This document shows positions 8,736 through 15,859 of a DNA stretch of 64,000 nucleotides, piece after piece (the stretch's first letter is position 1; each line of letters begins with the position of its first letter). The notes beneath the pieces were generated by a model. That model did not search any database. It saw nothing but the letters and a program-made list of their open reading frames with translations, and was not told the origin of the DNA. The position numbers and the translations under genes are program-made. Source of the DNA: JAMXLO01 sp963749575 (GTDB lineage: Bacteria; Pseudomonadota; Alphaproteobacteria; Acetobacterales; Acetobacteraceae); the NCBI GenBank assembly GCA_963749575.1, contig CAVVNM010000016.1, positions 62,001 through 126,000 on the forward strand. The letters run 5' to 3'.

Positions 8736-10332
8736 GTGCCAGTACAGACACTCGACATCTCGCCGGTGGGCCGCGTCGAAGGCGATCTGGACGTGCGGGT
8801 CGACATCGAGAACGGCGTGGTGACCAATGCGTGGACCCAGGCCGAGCTGTTCCGTGGCTTCGAGATCATCTTGCGCGACAAGGACCCGCAGGCCGGCCTT
8901 GTGGTGACGCCGCGGGCGTGCGGGATCTGCGGTGCGTCGCACCTGACCTGCGCGGCCTGGGCGCTCGATACGGCATGGCAGACCGAGGTGCCGCGCAATG
9001 CCATCCTGGCACGCAACCTCGGCCAGATCACCGAAAGCCTGCAGAGCCAGCCGCGCTACTTTTACGGCCTCTATGCGATCGACATGACGAACAAGAAGTA
9101 CCGTGCCAGCAGCCACTACGAGGAAGCGGTGAAACGCTTTGCGCCGTTCACCGGCAAGTCATACGAGATCGGCGTTACCGTCTCCGGCAAGCCGGTCGAG
9201 ATCTACGCGCTGTTCGGCGGTCAGTGGCCGCATTCCAGCTTCATGGTGCCGGGTGGCGTGATGTGCGCACCCACACTGTCGGACATCACCCGCGCGTGGT
9301 CACTGCTGGCGTATTACAAGAACACCTGGCTGGAGCCGATCTGGCTGGGTTGCACGCTGGAACGCTACGAGCAGATCAAGACCTACGACGACTTCATGGT
9401 CTGGCTGGACGAAAGTCCGGCGCACGCGAATTCCGATCTGGGCTTCTACTGGCGCATGGGCCTGGATGTTGGTCTGGACCAGTACGGCGGCGGCGTCGGC
9501 AAATACATCTCCTGGGGCTATCTGCCGCACGAGGACAAGTACCAGAAGCCGACCATCGATAGCCGCAACGCGGCGCTGATCATGAAGAGCGGCGTCTACG
9601 ACGGCAAGGCAGACACCCACGCGCTGATGACGCAGGACCACGCGCGCGAAAACACGATCCATTCATGGTACGACGAGGGTGCCGCCGACGTGCATCCTTA
9701 TGACCGCACGACGCGCCCGGTGCAGAACAACGATACCGATTTCAACGGCAAGTACAACTGGGCGACCGCGGTGACGCACAATGAGTTCGGCCGCCTGGAA
9801 GCCGGCCCATTCGCCCGTCAGCTGGTGGCCGGCGGCAAGCACGGCGAAGCATGGCAGCACTACGATGGTCTGATCCTCGATATGTACAAGAAGATGGGTG
9901 GTCCCAGCCTGCATCTTCGTCAGATCGCCCGGATGCATGAGACGGTGAAGCTGTATCGGCAGGCCGAACACTGTCTGCGCGAGTTCCGGCTGAACGATCA
10001 ATGGTACATCAAACCGCGCGAGCGCGATGGTCGCGGTTGGGGTGCGACAGAGGCAATTCGTGGTGCCTTGTGCCACTGGATCGAGGTGAAGGACGGCAAG
10101 ATCAAGAACTACCAGATCGTCGCACCGACCACCTGGAACGTCGGCCCGCGCGACGCCAAGCTGAACCGCGGGCCGATCGAGCAGGCGCTGATCGGCGCGC
10201 CGATCGCGGATCCTACCGATCCGGTGGAGGTTGGTCATGTGGCGCGGTCGTTCGAACTCGTGCCTGGTTTGCACCGTGCATGCCCACGACGGGAAGACCG
10301 GCGAGGAGCTGGCTCGGTTTCGAGTAGGTTAG
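8736..10332 (+). CDS. hupL: Group 2a-type [NiFe] hydrogenase large subunit, frame broken just before the C-terminal metal motif
   Basis: Catalytic subunit, about 532 residues, starting at a GTG behind GGGAGGAAGCACA, 27 bp after hupS. The N-terminal motif is intact: RVEG near 13, then RACGICGASH with Cys62 and Cys65 as two nickel/iron ligands. As written, the frame runs out of homology after HVARSFE and ends at 10340 without the second CxxC. Removing one A at 10255/10256 restores SFDSCLVCTVHAHDGKTGEE and a stop at 10330-10332. That motif supplies the other two Cys ligands, and the His is the usual cleavage point for the maturation protease. I give the repaired end. The extra base is either a sequencing error or a real null mutation; conservation of the downstream frame favours an error. 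Confidence 0.9.
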
Positions 10333-10421
10333 GCACCTGATCCGGGCGCCGATGTTTATCGGATTCGCTGGTGGTGGGTGCGCAGTGCAGCACCTGCTCC
10401 TCCACCGAGAGGAGGCATGGC

Positions 10422-10736
10422 ATGACCACGGACAAGGAGGCGGCCCTGCGGGCACAGATCGGCAAGCTGTTGGCCAACGGGCTGAAGACCCAGACCGAGC
10501 CGTTTCCCGAAACCGATCGCGAATTCGCTGCCCTGCTGGTCGCGCTGCGGGAGCTGCCGGCGGACGATTTGGAGGCGAAACTTGTGCTCTCGGGCTTCGC
10601 CGACCAACCCTATGGGCCGGACCAGATGCGCTGCCAGGAATGCATGTACTACCTGGTGCATCGCCAATGGTGTGACCTGCCCGAACTCGCAGTGCCGGTT
10701 GAGGCTGACTGGTACTGCCGCCTCTGGCGCATCTAG
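10422..10736 (+). CDS. Small cytoplasmic HiPIP-like iron-sulfur protein
   Basis: 104 residues. The last third has four Cys spaced C71-x2-C74-x9-C84-x14-C99-x2-W: CQECMYYL, WCDL, then ADWYCRLWRI. This matches the C-x2-C...C...C-x2-W signature of high-potential iron-sulfur proteins, which hold one [4Fe-4S] cluster, although the second gap is shorter than in classical HiPIPs. There is no signal peptide, whereas classical HiPIPs are exported. The N-terminal part is helical and acidic. The RBS AGGAGG sits 6 nt before the ATG. Placement directly after hupL suggests it takes electrons from the hydrogenase; that is inference. Two damaged fragments of the same gene lie downstream (10787-10899 and 11220-11330). 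Confidence 0.7.
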   Translation: MTTDKEAALRAQIGKLLANGLKTQTEPFPETDREFAALLVALRELPADDLEAKLVLSGFADQPYGPDQMRCQECMYYLVHRQWCDLPELAVPVEADWYCRLWRI

Positions 10737-10786
10737 CCTGGGCGCAGGGCGCAAATCGACTGAGGGAGGTGCCGAGAGGGCGTGGG

Positions 10787-10899
10787 ATGACGACTGACGA
10801 GGACGCTCCTGGCGGCGGGTGTGAAGACCCCGACCGAGCCGACTGCGGAGACCGATCGCAGTTTCGCGCGCGCCGGCCGACCGTGCTGTTCACACCTGA
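10787..10899 (+). pseudogene. Decayed N-terminal copy of the HiPIP-like gene
   Basis: The ATG at 10787 opens MTTDED, like MTTDKE of the intact gene at 10422. After a short deletion and frame change, the text LLAAGVKTPTEPTAETDRSF follows, parallel to LLANGLKTQTEPFPETDREF in the intact copy. Similarity fades near 10870 and the shifted frame reaches a stop near 10897-10899. In the unshifted frame one can translate on to 10999, but that product matches nothing. I read it as the relic of a tandem duplication whose 3' end survives at 11220-11330. Confidence 0.55.
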
Positions 10900-10986
10900 A
10901 CGGGTCCCGATAGTGGCGCAGTTGCTTCCTCGGTATTGGGCTCAATTTGACACGCAGACGATCCAGCCAAATGAGAGGAGGCGACT

Positions 10987-11232
10987 GTGGCGATGGTGAA
11001 ATGCGCATTGTGCGCGGCGCAGTCTACCAAGATGCACAGCATTGCCGCTGAACCGCTGAGTTATCCGGATGTAGCGGTGTTGGTCTGCAGCATGCCGGGA
11101 TGCGACAAGCCGGGTCTCGTATTGTTGCGCGGCGCAGAGGCAGTTGATTACCGCGCGGGCCGCAGGAGCTGCTTCCCGCTGGCGACCGAACGGCATGTCG
11201 CCAAGGTTCGCCTGAAGCCATGGCCGAATTAG
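10987..11232 (+). CDS. Small Cys-rich hydrogenase-operon protein, unknown function
   Basis: 81 residues beginning at GTG 10987, five bases after a strong AGGAGG. It has KCALC near the N-terminus and CSMPGC in the middle, spaced like a zinc ribbon or small metal site, plus one later Cys. No signal peptide or membrane segment. Its 3' end overlaps a 36-codon frame starting at 11220. The position between the HiPIP-like gene and the maturation protease, and its own good RBS, argue that it is real and part of the operon. I do not recognise a family. Confidence 0.6.
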   Translation: MAMVKCALCAAQSTKMHSIAAEPLSYPDVAVLVCSMPGCDKPGLVLLRGAEAVDYRAGRRSCFPLATERHVAKVRLKPWPN

Positions 11233-11330
11233 TGGTGGTCGAACCGAATCCCGCAGTACCGGTTGAGGCGGTACCGGTTGAGGCAGTACCGGTTGAATCT
11301 GAGCGGCACTGTCGATTCCGGCGGATCTAG
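11220..11330 (+). pseudogene. 36-codon frame derived from the 3' end of the HiPIP-like gene, with AVPVE repeats
   Basis: ATG 11220 to TAG 11328-11330, overlapping the upstream stop. It ends AVPVESERHCRFRRI, parallel to AVPVEADWYCRLWRI at the end of the intact HiPIP-like gene; the DNA around both stops is also alike (GGCG-ATCTAGCC-GGCG). The AVPVE unit is repeated three times by a 15-bp tandem repeat. Three of the four cluster Cys are missing, so no Fe-S cluster is possible. It ends 7 bp before the protease ATG, so it might still act as a translated leader. Confidence 0.5.
11253..11297 (+). repeat. Three tandem copies of a 15-bp unit
   Basis: GCAGTACCGGTTGAG, GCGGTACCGGTTGAG and GCAGTACCGGTTGAA follow one another without gaps. 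The unit length keeps the frame and encodes AVPVE each time. The single-copy ancestor is visible at the end of the intact HiPIP-like gene (GCAGTGCCGGTTGAG, within 10695-10715). Confidence 0.85.
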
Positions 11331-11337
11331 CCCGGCG

Positions 11338-11814
11338 ATGCTGACCGTCATCGGCTGCGGCAATCCGACCCGCTCCGACGATGGGGTTGGTGTGTTCGTT
11401 GCCCAGGCACTGCAGGCGCATCTGCGGGCCCATGCGCGCAGCGATGTGCGCGTTTTCGACGCCGGCACCTCCGGCATCGAGGTGATGTTCCAGGCTGTCG
11501 GCACGCGGCGCCTGATCCTGGTGGACGCCGCGCGCAGCGGATCTCCGCCGGGTGCCATCTTCAAGATGCCGGGCGCGCAACTGGCAGCCGAGCATGTGCC
11601 GAGTTTCAATCTGCATGATTTCCGCTGGGATCATGCGCTGGCTGCGGGGCAGAAGATCTATCGGGAGCGTTTTCCGACCGATGTTACGGTATATCTGATC
11701 GAGCAGCAGAGCTGTGCCTTTGGGCTCGAACTCAGCGAACCCGTGCGTGTGTCGGCGACCCGCGTCATCGCCGAGATCCAGCGAGCGATCGATGATTATG
11801 CCACCGACGGCTGA
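11338..11814 (+). CDS. hupD: Hydrogenase maturation protease (HupD/HyaD type)
   Basis: 158 residues. This endopeptidase removes the C-terminal peptide of the large subunit after nickel insertion. Family marks: GCGNPTRSDDGVGVF at the N-terminus (Asp of DDG is a nickel-sensing ligand), FDAGTSGIEVMF, LVDAARSGSPPG and a His in NLHDFRWDHAL. The start at ATG 11338 places the beta-strand MLTVIGCGN at the N-terminus as in homologues; a longer frame from 11263 would begin inside the 15-bp repeat. The C-terminus overlaps the next gene. It should act on HupL at DSCLVCTVH, if the hupL frame is repaired. Confidence 0.9.
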   Translation: MLTVIGCGNPTRSDDGVGVFVAQALQAHLRAHARSDVRVFDAGTSGIEVMFQAVGTRRLILVDAARSGSPPGAIFKMPGAQLAAEHVPSFNLHDFRWDHALAAGQKIYRERFPTDVTVYLIEQQSCAFGLELSEPVRVSATRVIAEIQRAIDDYATDG

Positions 11815-12169
11815 CGCGGAGCCCGAGGCGACGGCGACGGGCCATATGGTCAGTATCCGGCGCGGCAGCATCCATCTGCCCCGGGCGCTCTGTGATGCGC
11901 ATCTGGCGGATGTCGGCGCGGTCGCGCTGCTGGCGCGCGACGCCGCCGTGCTGATCGTGCCGCTGGCGCGGCGGTCGGCGGGCGGGCTGCTGTTGAAGGT
12001 CCGCAACGCGCGCGGCGACAAGGTGTTGCATGCGATGGAATTCCTGCGTGCCAGGGGGCTTCCCGAAGATTTCGAGCAGCGCTGGTTTCGCGTCGAATGG
12101 GTGGCGGAGCTGAACGCGCTGGCGATCCGCGGCGTGCCGGGATGTAAACTTGATTTGCATAGTGTTTAG
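11798..12169 (+). CDS. Conserved-looking hydrogenase-operon protein, unknown function
   Basis: 123 residues from ATG 11798, overlapping the protease gene by 17 bp, which suggests coupled translation. After a short disordered head, the text MVSIRRGSIHLPRALCDAHL, then VAVLLARD-like and LIVPL segments, looks like a small beta-rich fold; the second half contains LKVRNARGDKVLHAMEFLR and a late RWFRVEWVAELNALAI. The first block is faintly like AbrB-type hairpins, but I would not call it a transcription factor. No membrane segment. Role unknown; operon membership is clear from the overlap. Confidence 0.65.
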   Translation: MPPTADAEPEATATGHMVSIRRGSIHLPRALCDAHLADVGAVALLARDAAVLIVPLARRSAGGLLLKVRNARGDKVLHAMEFLRARGLPEDFEQRWFRVEWVAELNALAIRGVPGCKLDLHSV

Positions 12170-12255
12170 GCGGTTGACCCCGCCGCGCGGACCGCATTAG
12201 GCTGATGGCAGCGGGTCTGTCGCGAGCCAACGTTGCGGCCGGGGGAGGGCGTGCA

Positions 12256-13263
12256 GTGGTGCCGACGCTGCCGGAATCACAATTCGATGCCGCACTGAAG
12301 ACTGTCGATTCCGCCGCGGAGACGACCGAGGAAAAAGCCGAAATGCTCATGGAAATCGCCATGGGCATGCAGGTTCGCCCGAAAACGCCGGATCAGTTGC
12401 AGCGCGCGATCGATCTGTATCGCCGTGCGCTGGATCTTGCGGAGGACAAGTTGTTGCGCGCCCGCATCACCGCGCGGCTGGGGACGGCGCTGCAGGCGCT
12501 GCCTGCAGGCGGAACAGCCGCGCTGAAGCAGGCCCGTGACGCTCACGAGGCGGCGCTGCCGATCCTCCGCGAGCATGGCAGTGCGGCGGAAGTCGCCGAG
12601 GCCGAGATCAACCTCGGGCTGGTCGTGCAATCGCTTGCCGGCACCGGCGCGGCGCGGCTACAGGATGCCATCCAGTCCTACCATCGCGCGCTGCGGACCT
12701 TTACCTGCGACACTCACCCGCAGGAATACGCCATCCTGCACAACAACCTCGCGATCGCCTACCTGTCGCTGCCGATGGCCGATGAACGGGCCAAGATGCG
12801 CGAGGCGCTGGCAGTGCAGTCGTTCGAGGAAGTCCTGCGTGTCGTCACGTTGGTGGATCACCCCAGTGAATACGCGATGATCCAAAACAACCTCGGCAAT
12901 GCGCTGCAGTACGCCTCCAGCGGCCATCCGCTCGACAACAATCTGCGGGCACTGGCTGCGTATGCCGAGGCGCTGAAGGTCCGCAACGAGCGCGACACAC
13001 CGTTGGAATACGCCAGCACCATCGCGAACAAGGCGAATGTGCTGCGCAACCTGCCCGAGGATCCGGACCGGCCGGGGCTTGGCCGTGAAGCCAGCCTGAC
13101 CGCGGCGCGCGAGTTGTACCAAGAGGCGCGGAGGATCATGCTTTGCTTCGATCAGGCCGAAAGTGCCGGCATGATCGACGACGCACTGGCCGGTATCGCA
13201 GAAGAACTGGCCCTGCTGCCGCGCCTGGGCGACAATGTCCGGCCGGGATTGGAGCACAAATGA
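12256..13263 (+). CDS. TPR-repeat protein of the hydrogenase operon
   Basis: About 335 residues of helical repeats. Recognisable TPR-like units include AIDLYRRALDLAEDKLLRAR, AIQSYHRALRTF...YAILHNNLAIAYL, QSFEEVLRVV...YAMIQNNLGNALQY and ALAAYAEALKVR...YASTIANKANVL. TPR proteins act as protein-protein scaffolds; similar genes accompany group 2a hydrogenases in other bacteria, where their exact job is unsettled. I chose the GTG at 12256 because GGGGGAGGG precedes it; an ATG at 12205 is also in frame but has no RBS. The stop overlaps the next ATG (ATGA). Confidence 0.8.
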   Translation: MVPTLPESQFDAALKTVDSAAETTEEKAEMLMEIAMGMQVRPKTPDQLQRAIDLYRRALDLAEDKLLRARITARLGTALQALPAGGTAALKQARDAHEAALPILREHGSAAEVAEAEINLGLVVQSLAGTGAARLQDAIQSYHRALRTFTCDTHPQEYAILHNNLAIAYLSLPMADERAKMREALAVQSFEEVLRVVTLVDHPSEYAMIQNNLGNALQYASSGHPLDNNLRALAAYAEALKVRNERDTPLEYASTIANKANVLRNLPEDPDRPGLGREASLTAARELYQEARRIMLCFDQAESAGMIDDALAGIAEELALLPRLGDNVRPGLEHK

Positions 13264-13490
13264 CGGCACTCTGGCGCGATCTCTCAGGCGGGCAGTTGAC
13301 GCCTGGCACCATCATCATCTGGACCTGCTGCGCCTTTGTGCTGGCGACGATCGGCGGGGCTCTCGCTGGCATCCGGCTCGCCGGAAAGCATCTTGGCAAT
13401 GAACTCGCCGGGGCGATGGGCGCAGTGTTCGGTCCGACCGGCGCGGTCCCGGGCATCCTGCTCGGGCTGATCATTCTGGCACTGATCTAG
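13260..13490 (+). CDS. Small membrane protein (two predicted helices)
   Basis: 76 residues, overlapping the TPR gene by 4 bp (ATGA). Two hydrophobic stretches: TIIIWTCCAFVLATIGGALA and a C-terminal VFGPTGAVPGILLGLIILAL, separated by a charged turn (GIRLAGKHLGNE). No known domain. Its place in the operon suggests a membrane docking part for the otherwise soluble hydrogenase or its electron carriers; that is inference. A neighbouring gene (13500) encodes a second such protein. Confidence 0.7.
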   Translation: MTALWRDLSGGQLTPGTIIIWTCCAFVLATIGGALAGIRLAGKHLGNELAGAMGAVFGPTGAVPGILLGLIILALI

Positions 13491-13499
13491 GCAGGCAGC

Positions 13500-13724
13500 A
13501 TGTGGCCGATGTTCACCAACGCGCTCCGGCTATTTGCCAGGGGAAAGTTGTTCCGCGATCCCAAGTCGGTCCTGCGGCGCTGGGCGATCGGCTTCGTGGG
13601 CGCGCTGGTGGTGGTTGTCGTGTTGCGGCTGCTCGGCGTGCCGGTGTGGCTTGCGGTCGCGGCCACGTCGGTCGGCGCCGGGCTGCTGCAGCCGTATCTG
13701 TTTCGCGACCTGAAATACGGCTGA
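13500..13724 (+). CDS. Small membrane protein
   Basis: 74 residues, starting 9 bp after the previous stop behind AGGCAGGCAGC. A basic amphipathic head (FARGKLFRDPKSVLRRWA) is followed by two hydrophobic segments (GFVGALVVVVVLRLLG and VWLAVAATSVGAGLL) and the tail YLFRDLKYG. No family recognised. Together with the 76-residue neighbour it could form a small membrane module for the operon. Confidence 0.7.
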   Translation: MWPMFTNALRLFARGKLFRDPKSVLRRWAIGFVGALVVVVVLRLLGVPVWLAVAATSVGAGLLQPYLFRDLKYG

Positions 13725-13733
13725 GGACGGACC

Positions 13734-14631
13734 GTGAGCAGCGGCGCGATCGATCGCACCGAGGCGCCGCCACAGGACGAGGCGGCGGCGGAACTGGACC
13801 GCCTGGTGTACGCCATCACGAGTTCAGGAGGTCATCGTCGACGGCTGGGATGCCGCGCAGGCCGCGACCGTGCAGGCACTGAAAGCGGCCATTGAGGCTC
13901 TGCACAAGGAAGCGCTGCGCCGCCTGATCCGCGCCCTGAAGGATGATGCGGCCGCTCTGCCCAGACTACGCGAGGCGGTGGCCGATCCGATCGTGTATGG
14001 CGTGCTGCATTTCCACGGGTTGCTGCGGGATCGCCTGGAAACGCGGCTGGAACGCGCTCTGGATGACGTGCGCCCGTCCATACGCCTGCACGGCGGTGAC
14101 GTGGAGCTGGTCAGGGTGGTTCCACCGGATACCGTGGAGATCCGCCTGACCGGGGCCTGCCACGGCTGTCCCGCATCCAGCGAGACACTGCGCGAAGGTG
14201 TGGAGCGCGCGATTCACGCCCACTGCCCCGAGATCGTGCATATCCGGCAGGTCAGCAAAGGGCCGGCCAGGCCGGCCGGCGACGCGACACACTTCATCAG
14301 TCCGTTCGCCGTCAACACCGAGCAGGGTTGGGTCGAGGCGGCGCGGCTGGATGAAATTCCCGAGGGCGGCATCATCGAGCGCAGGATCGGCGGGCGATCC
14401 GTCCTGCTGAGCCGGCGCGACGGCGGGGTCAGTTGTTTCGACAACGCGTGCGCCCATCTCGGGATGCCGCTGGAGATGGGCGACATCGCCGATGGCGTCG
14501 TCACCTGTGCGTATCACGGCTTTCGCTATCTGCTGGCAACCGGCGAATGCCTGACTGCGCCGGAGGTGCAACTGGTGATGCACGCCGTGCGGGTGCGCGG
14601 CGACCGCGTCGCCGTGCGGCTAGAGGGCTAG
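13734..14631 (+). CDS. NifU-like domain fused to a Rieske [2Fe-2S] domain (frame break near 13824)
   Basis: The GTG at 13734 follows GAGGACGGACC. The first 30 residues (to about ELDRLVYAIT) and the rest, beginning EVIVDGWDAAQAA, lie in different frames; dropping one T at 13824/13825 joins them, giving about 298 residues. Helical N-terminus to about 95, then a NifU C-terminal-type domain with GACHGCPAS (CxxC able to hold an Fe-S cluster), then a Rieske domain with CAHLGMPL and CAYHGFRY (C-x-H...C-x2-H). Such fusions occur beside group 2a hydrogenases. It is a good candidate electron carrier. No signal peptide, so cytoplasmic. Four bases separate it from the NHL gene. Confidence 0.8.
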
Positions 14632-14634
14632 GCA

Positions 14635-15859
14635 GTGGCCACCGCACTCCGCGTCAATCTGACGCCCGCGCTGAAGCATGCGCCGATCCCATCCGGCCAG
14701 GTCGTGCTGGATCGAGCCGGTCCATTCGCCTGCCTCGGCGGGTCCACAGGCGCCGACGGCCTGGCAGTGCCGGTGGTGCCAAGCGCCGTATCGCTGTTCG
14801 GTCCGCGCGGTGTCAGCCTGATGCGGCCGGCCGGACCGCTCTGGGTCAGCGACACCGGCCATCACCGGCTGCTCGGCTGGTCGGGGCTGGCGAACGCCGA
14901 CAACACGCCTGCCGACTGGGTGATCGGCCAGCCGGACTTTTTCCGTGAGGGGCGCAATGCCAAAGGAGAGCCGGGACCGGCCAGCCTGAACGTGCCTGCC
15001 GGCGTCTGCCCGCTTGGCGACGGCATGGCAGTAGCCGATGCGTGGAATCATCGCGTGCTGATCTGGCATGTCCGCCCAGAGCGCAGCAATGCTCCGGCGG
15101 ACGTGGTGCTTGGCCAGGCCGATTTCGATGCGGCGGAACCCAACGCCGCCCGGGGGGCGGCATCGGCGGGCTCGCTGGTACTGGCCGTACGGAGTGCACT
15201 GGGATGGCGGGCGGCTGTGGGTCGCCGACACCGGCAATCGGCGCGTGATGATGTGGCAGGGCGTGCCGACGGCGAACGGATGTCCAGCGGACCTTGTGCT
15301 GGGGCAGTGCGATTTCGCGACGCGCGACGAGAACGGCGGCGGCGAACCGAGCCTGTCGAGCATGCGCTGGCCGCACGATGTCACGGTGTGGGCCGGTCGT
15401 CTGTGCGTGACCGACGCCGGCAACAACCGCATCATGGTGTGGGATCGCTTGCCCACGAGGAACGGACAGGCGGGCGACTGGCTGCTCGGTCAGACCGACC
15501 CGACGCAGGTCGATCATAACCAGTCGCTCTACTGGCCCAACTCCGCGACGCTGCACATGCCGTACGGCATTGCGACGGCCGGCGACTGGCTGGTTGTCGC
15601 CGACACCGCGAACTCGCGGTTGCTGGGCTGGCACCGCGACGGCGGCGTATGTCAGGCCAATGCGTGCGCGCTGACCGGCCAGGTCGATTTCCACGCCAAG
15701 GGCGACAATCGCTGGGGGTTGCCCGACCGGGACAGCCTGTGCTGGCCATACGGCGTTGCGCTATGCGGCGATGTGGCCGTGGTCGCGGATTCCGGCAATA
15801 ATCGTGTGCTGTTGTGGCATCTTGCGCCGGAACTGGTGTCGAACGGGCAGATGTCATGA
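14635..15859 (+). CDS. NHL-repeat beta-propeller protein of the hydrogenase operon (frame break near 15177)
   Basis: The GTG at 14635 opens the first half; the second half is in another frame and ends at 15859. Deleting one G at 15177/15178 joins SAGSL to YWPYGVHWDGGRLWVADTGN, giving about 407 residues. Repeated units have the NHL look: LWVSDTGHHRLLGW, MAVADAWNHRVLIW, LWVADTGNRRVMMW, LCVTDAGNNRIMVW, LVVADTANSRLLGW and VAVVADSGNNRVLLW, about six blades. Units are linked by ADVVLGQADF-type loops. NHL genes recur in group 2a hydrogenase operons and are thought to scaffold protein contacts. No signal peptide. Its stop overlaps the hypF start (ATGA). Confidence 0.85.

Noticed and set aside
7919..9562. 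A 547-codon plus-strand frame overlapping hupS and hupL
   Set aside because: Out-of-frame shadow; hupS and hupL motifs occupy the other frames.
10769..10999. A 76-codon frame as an intact small gene
   Set aside because: Its first part matches the HiPIP-like gene only after a frame change, so it is better explained as a relic.
11253..11297. CRISPR-like or regulatory iteron array
   Set aside because: Only three contiguous 15-bp units without spacers, in frame and derived from coding sequence.
11942..12160. Treating overlapping minus-strand frames near the hydrogenase protease as genes
   Set aside because: They mirror plus-strand coding sequence and lack RBS or motifs.
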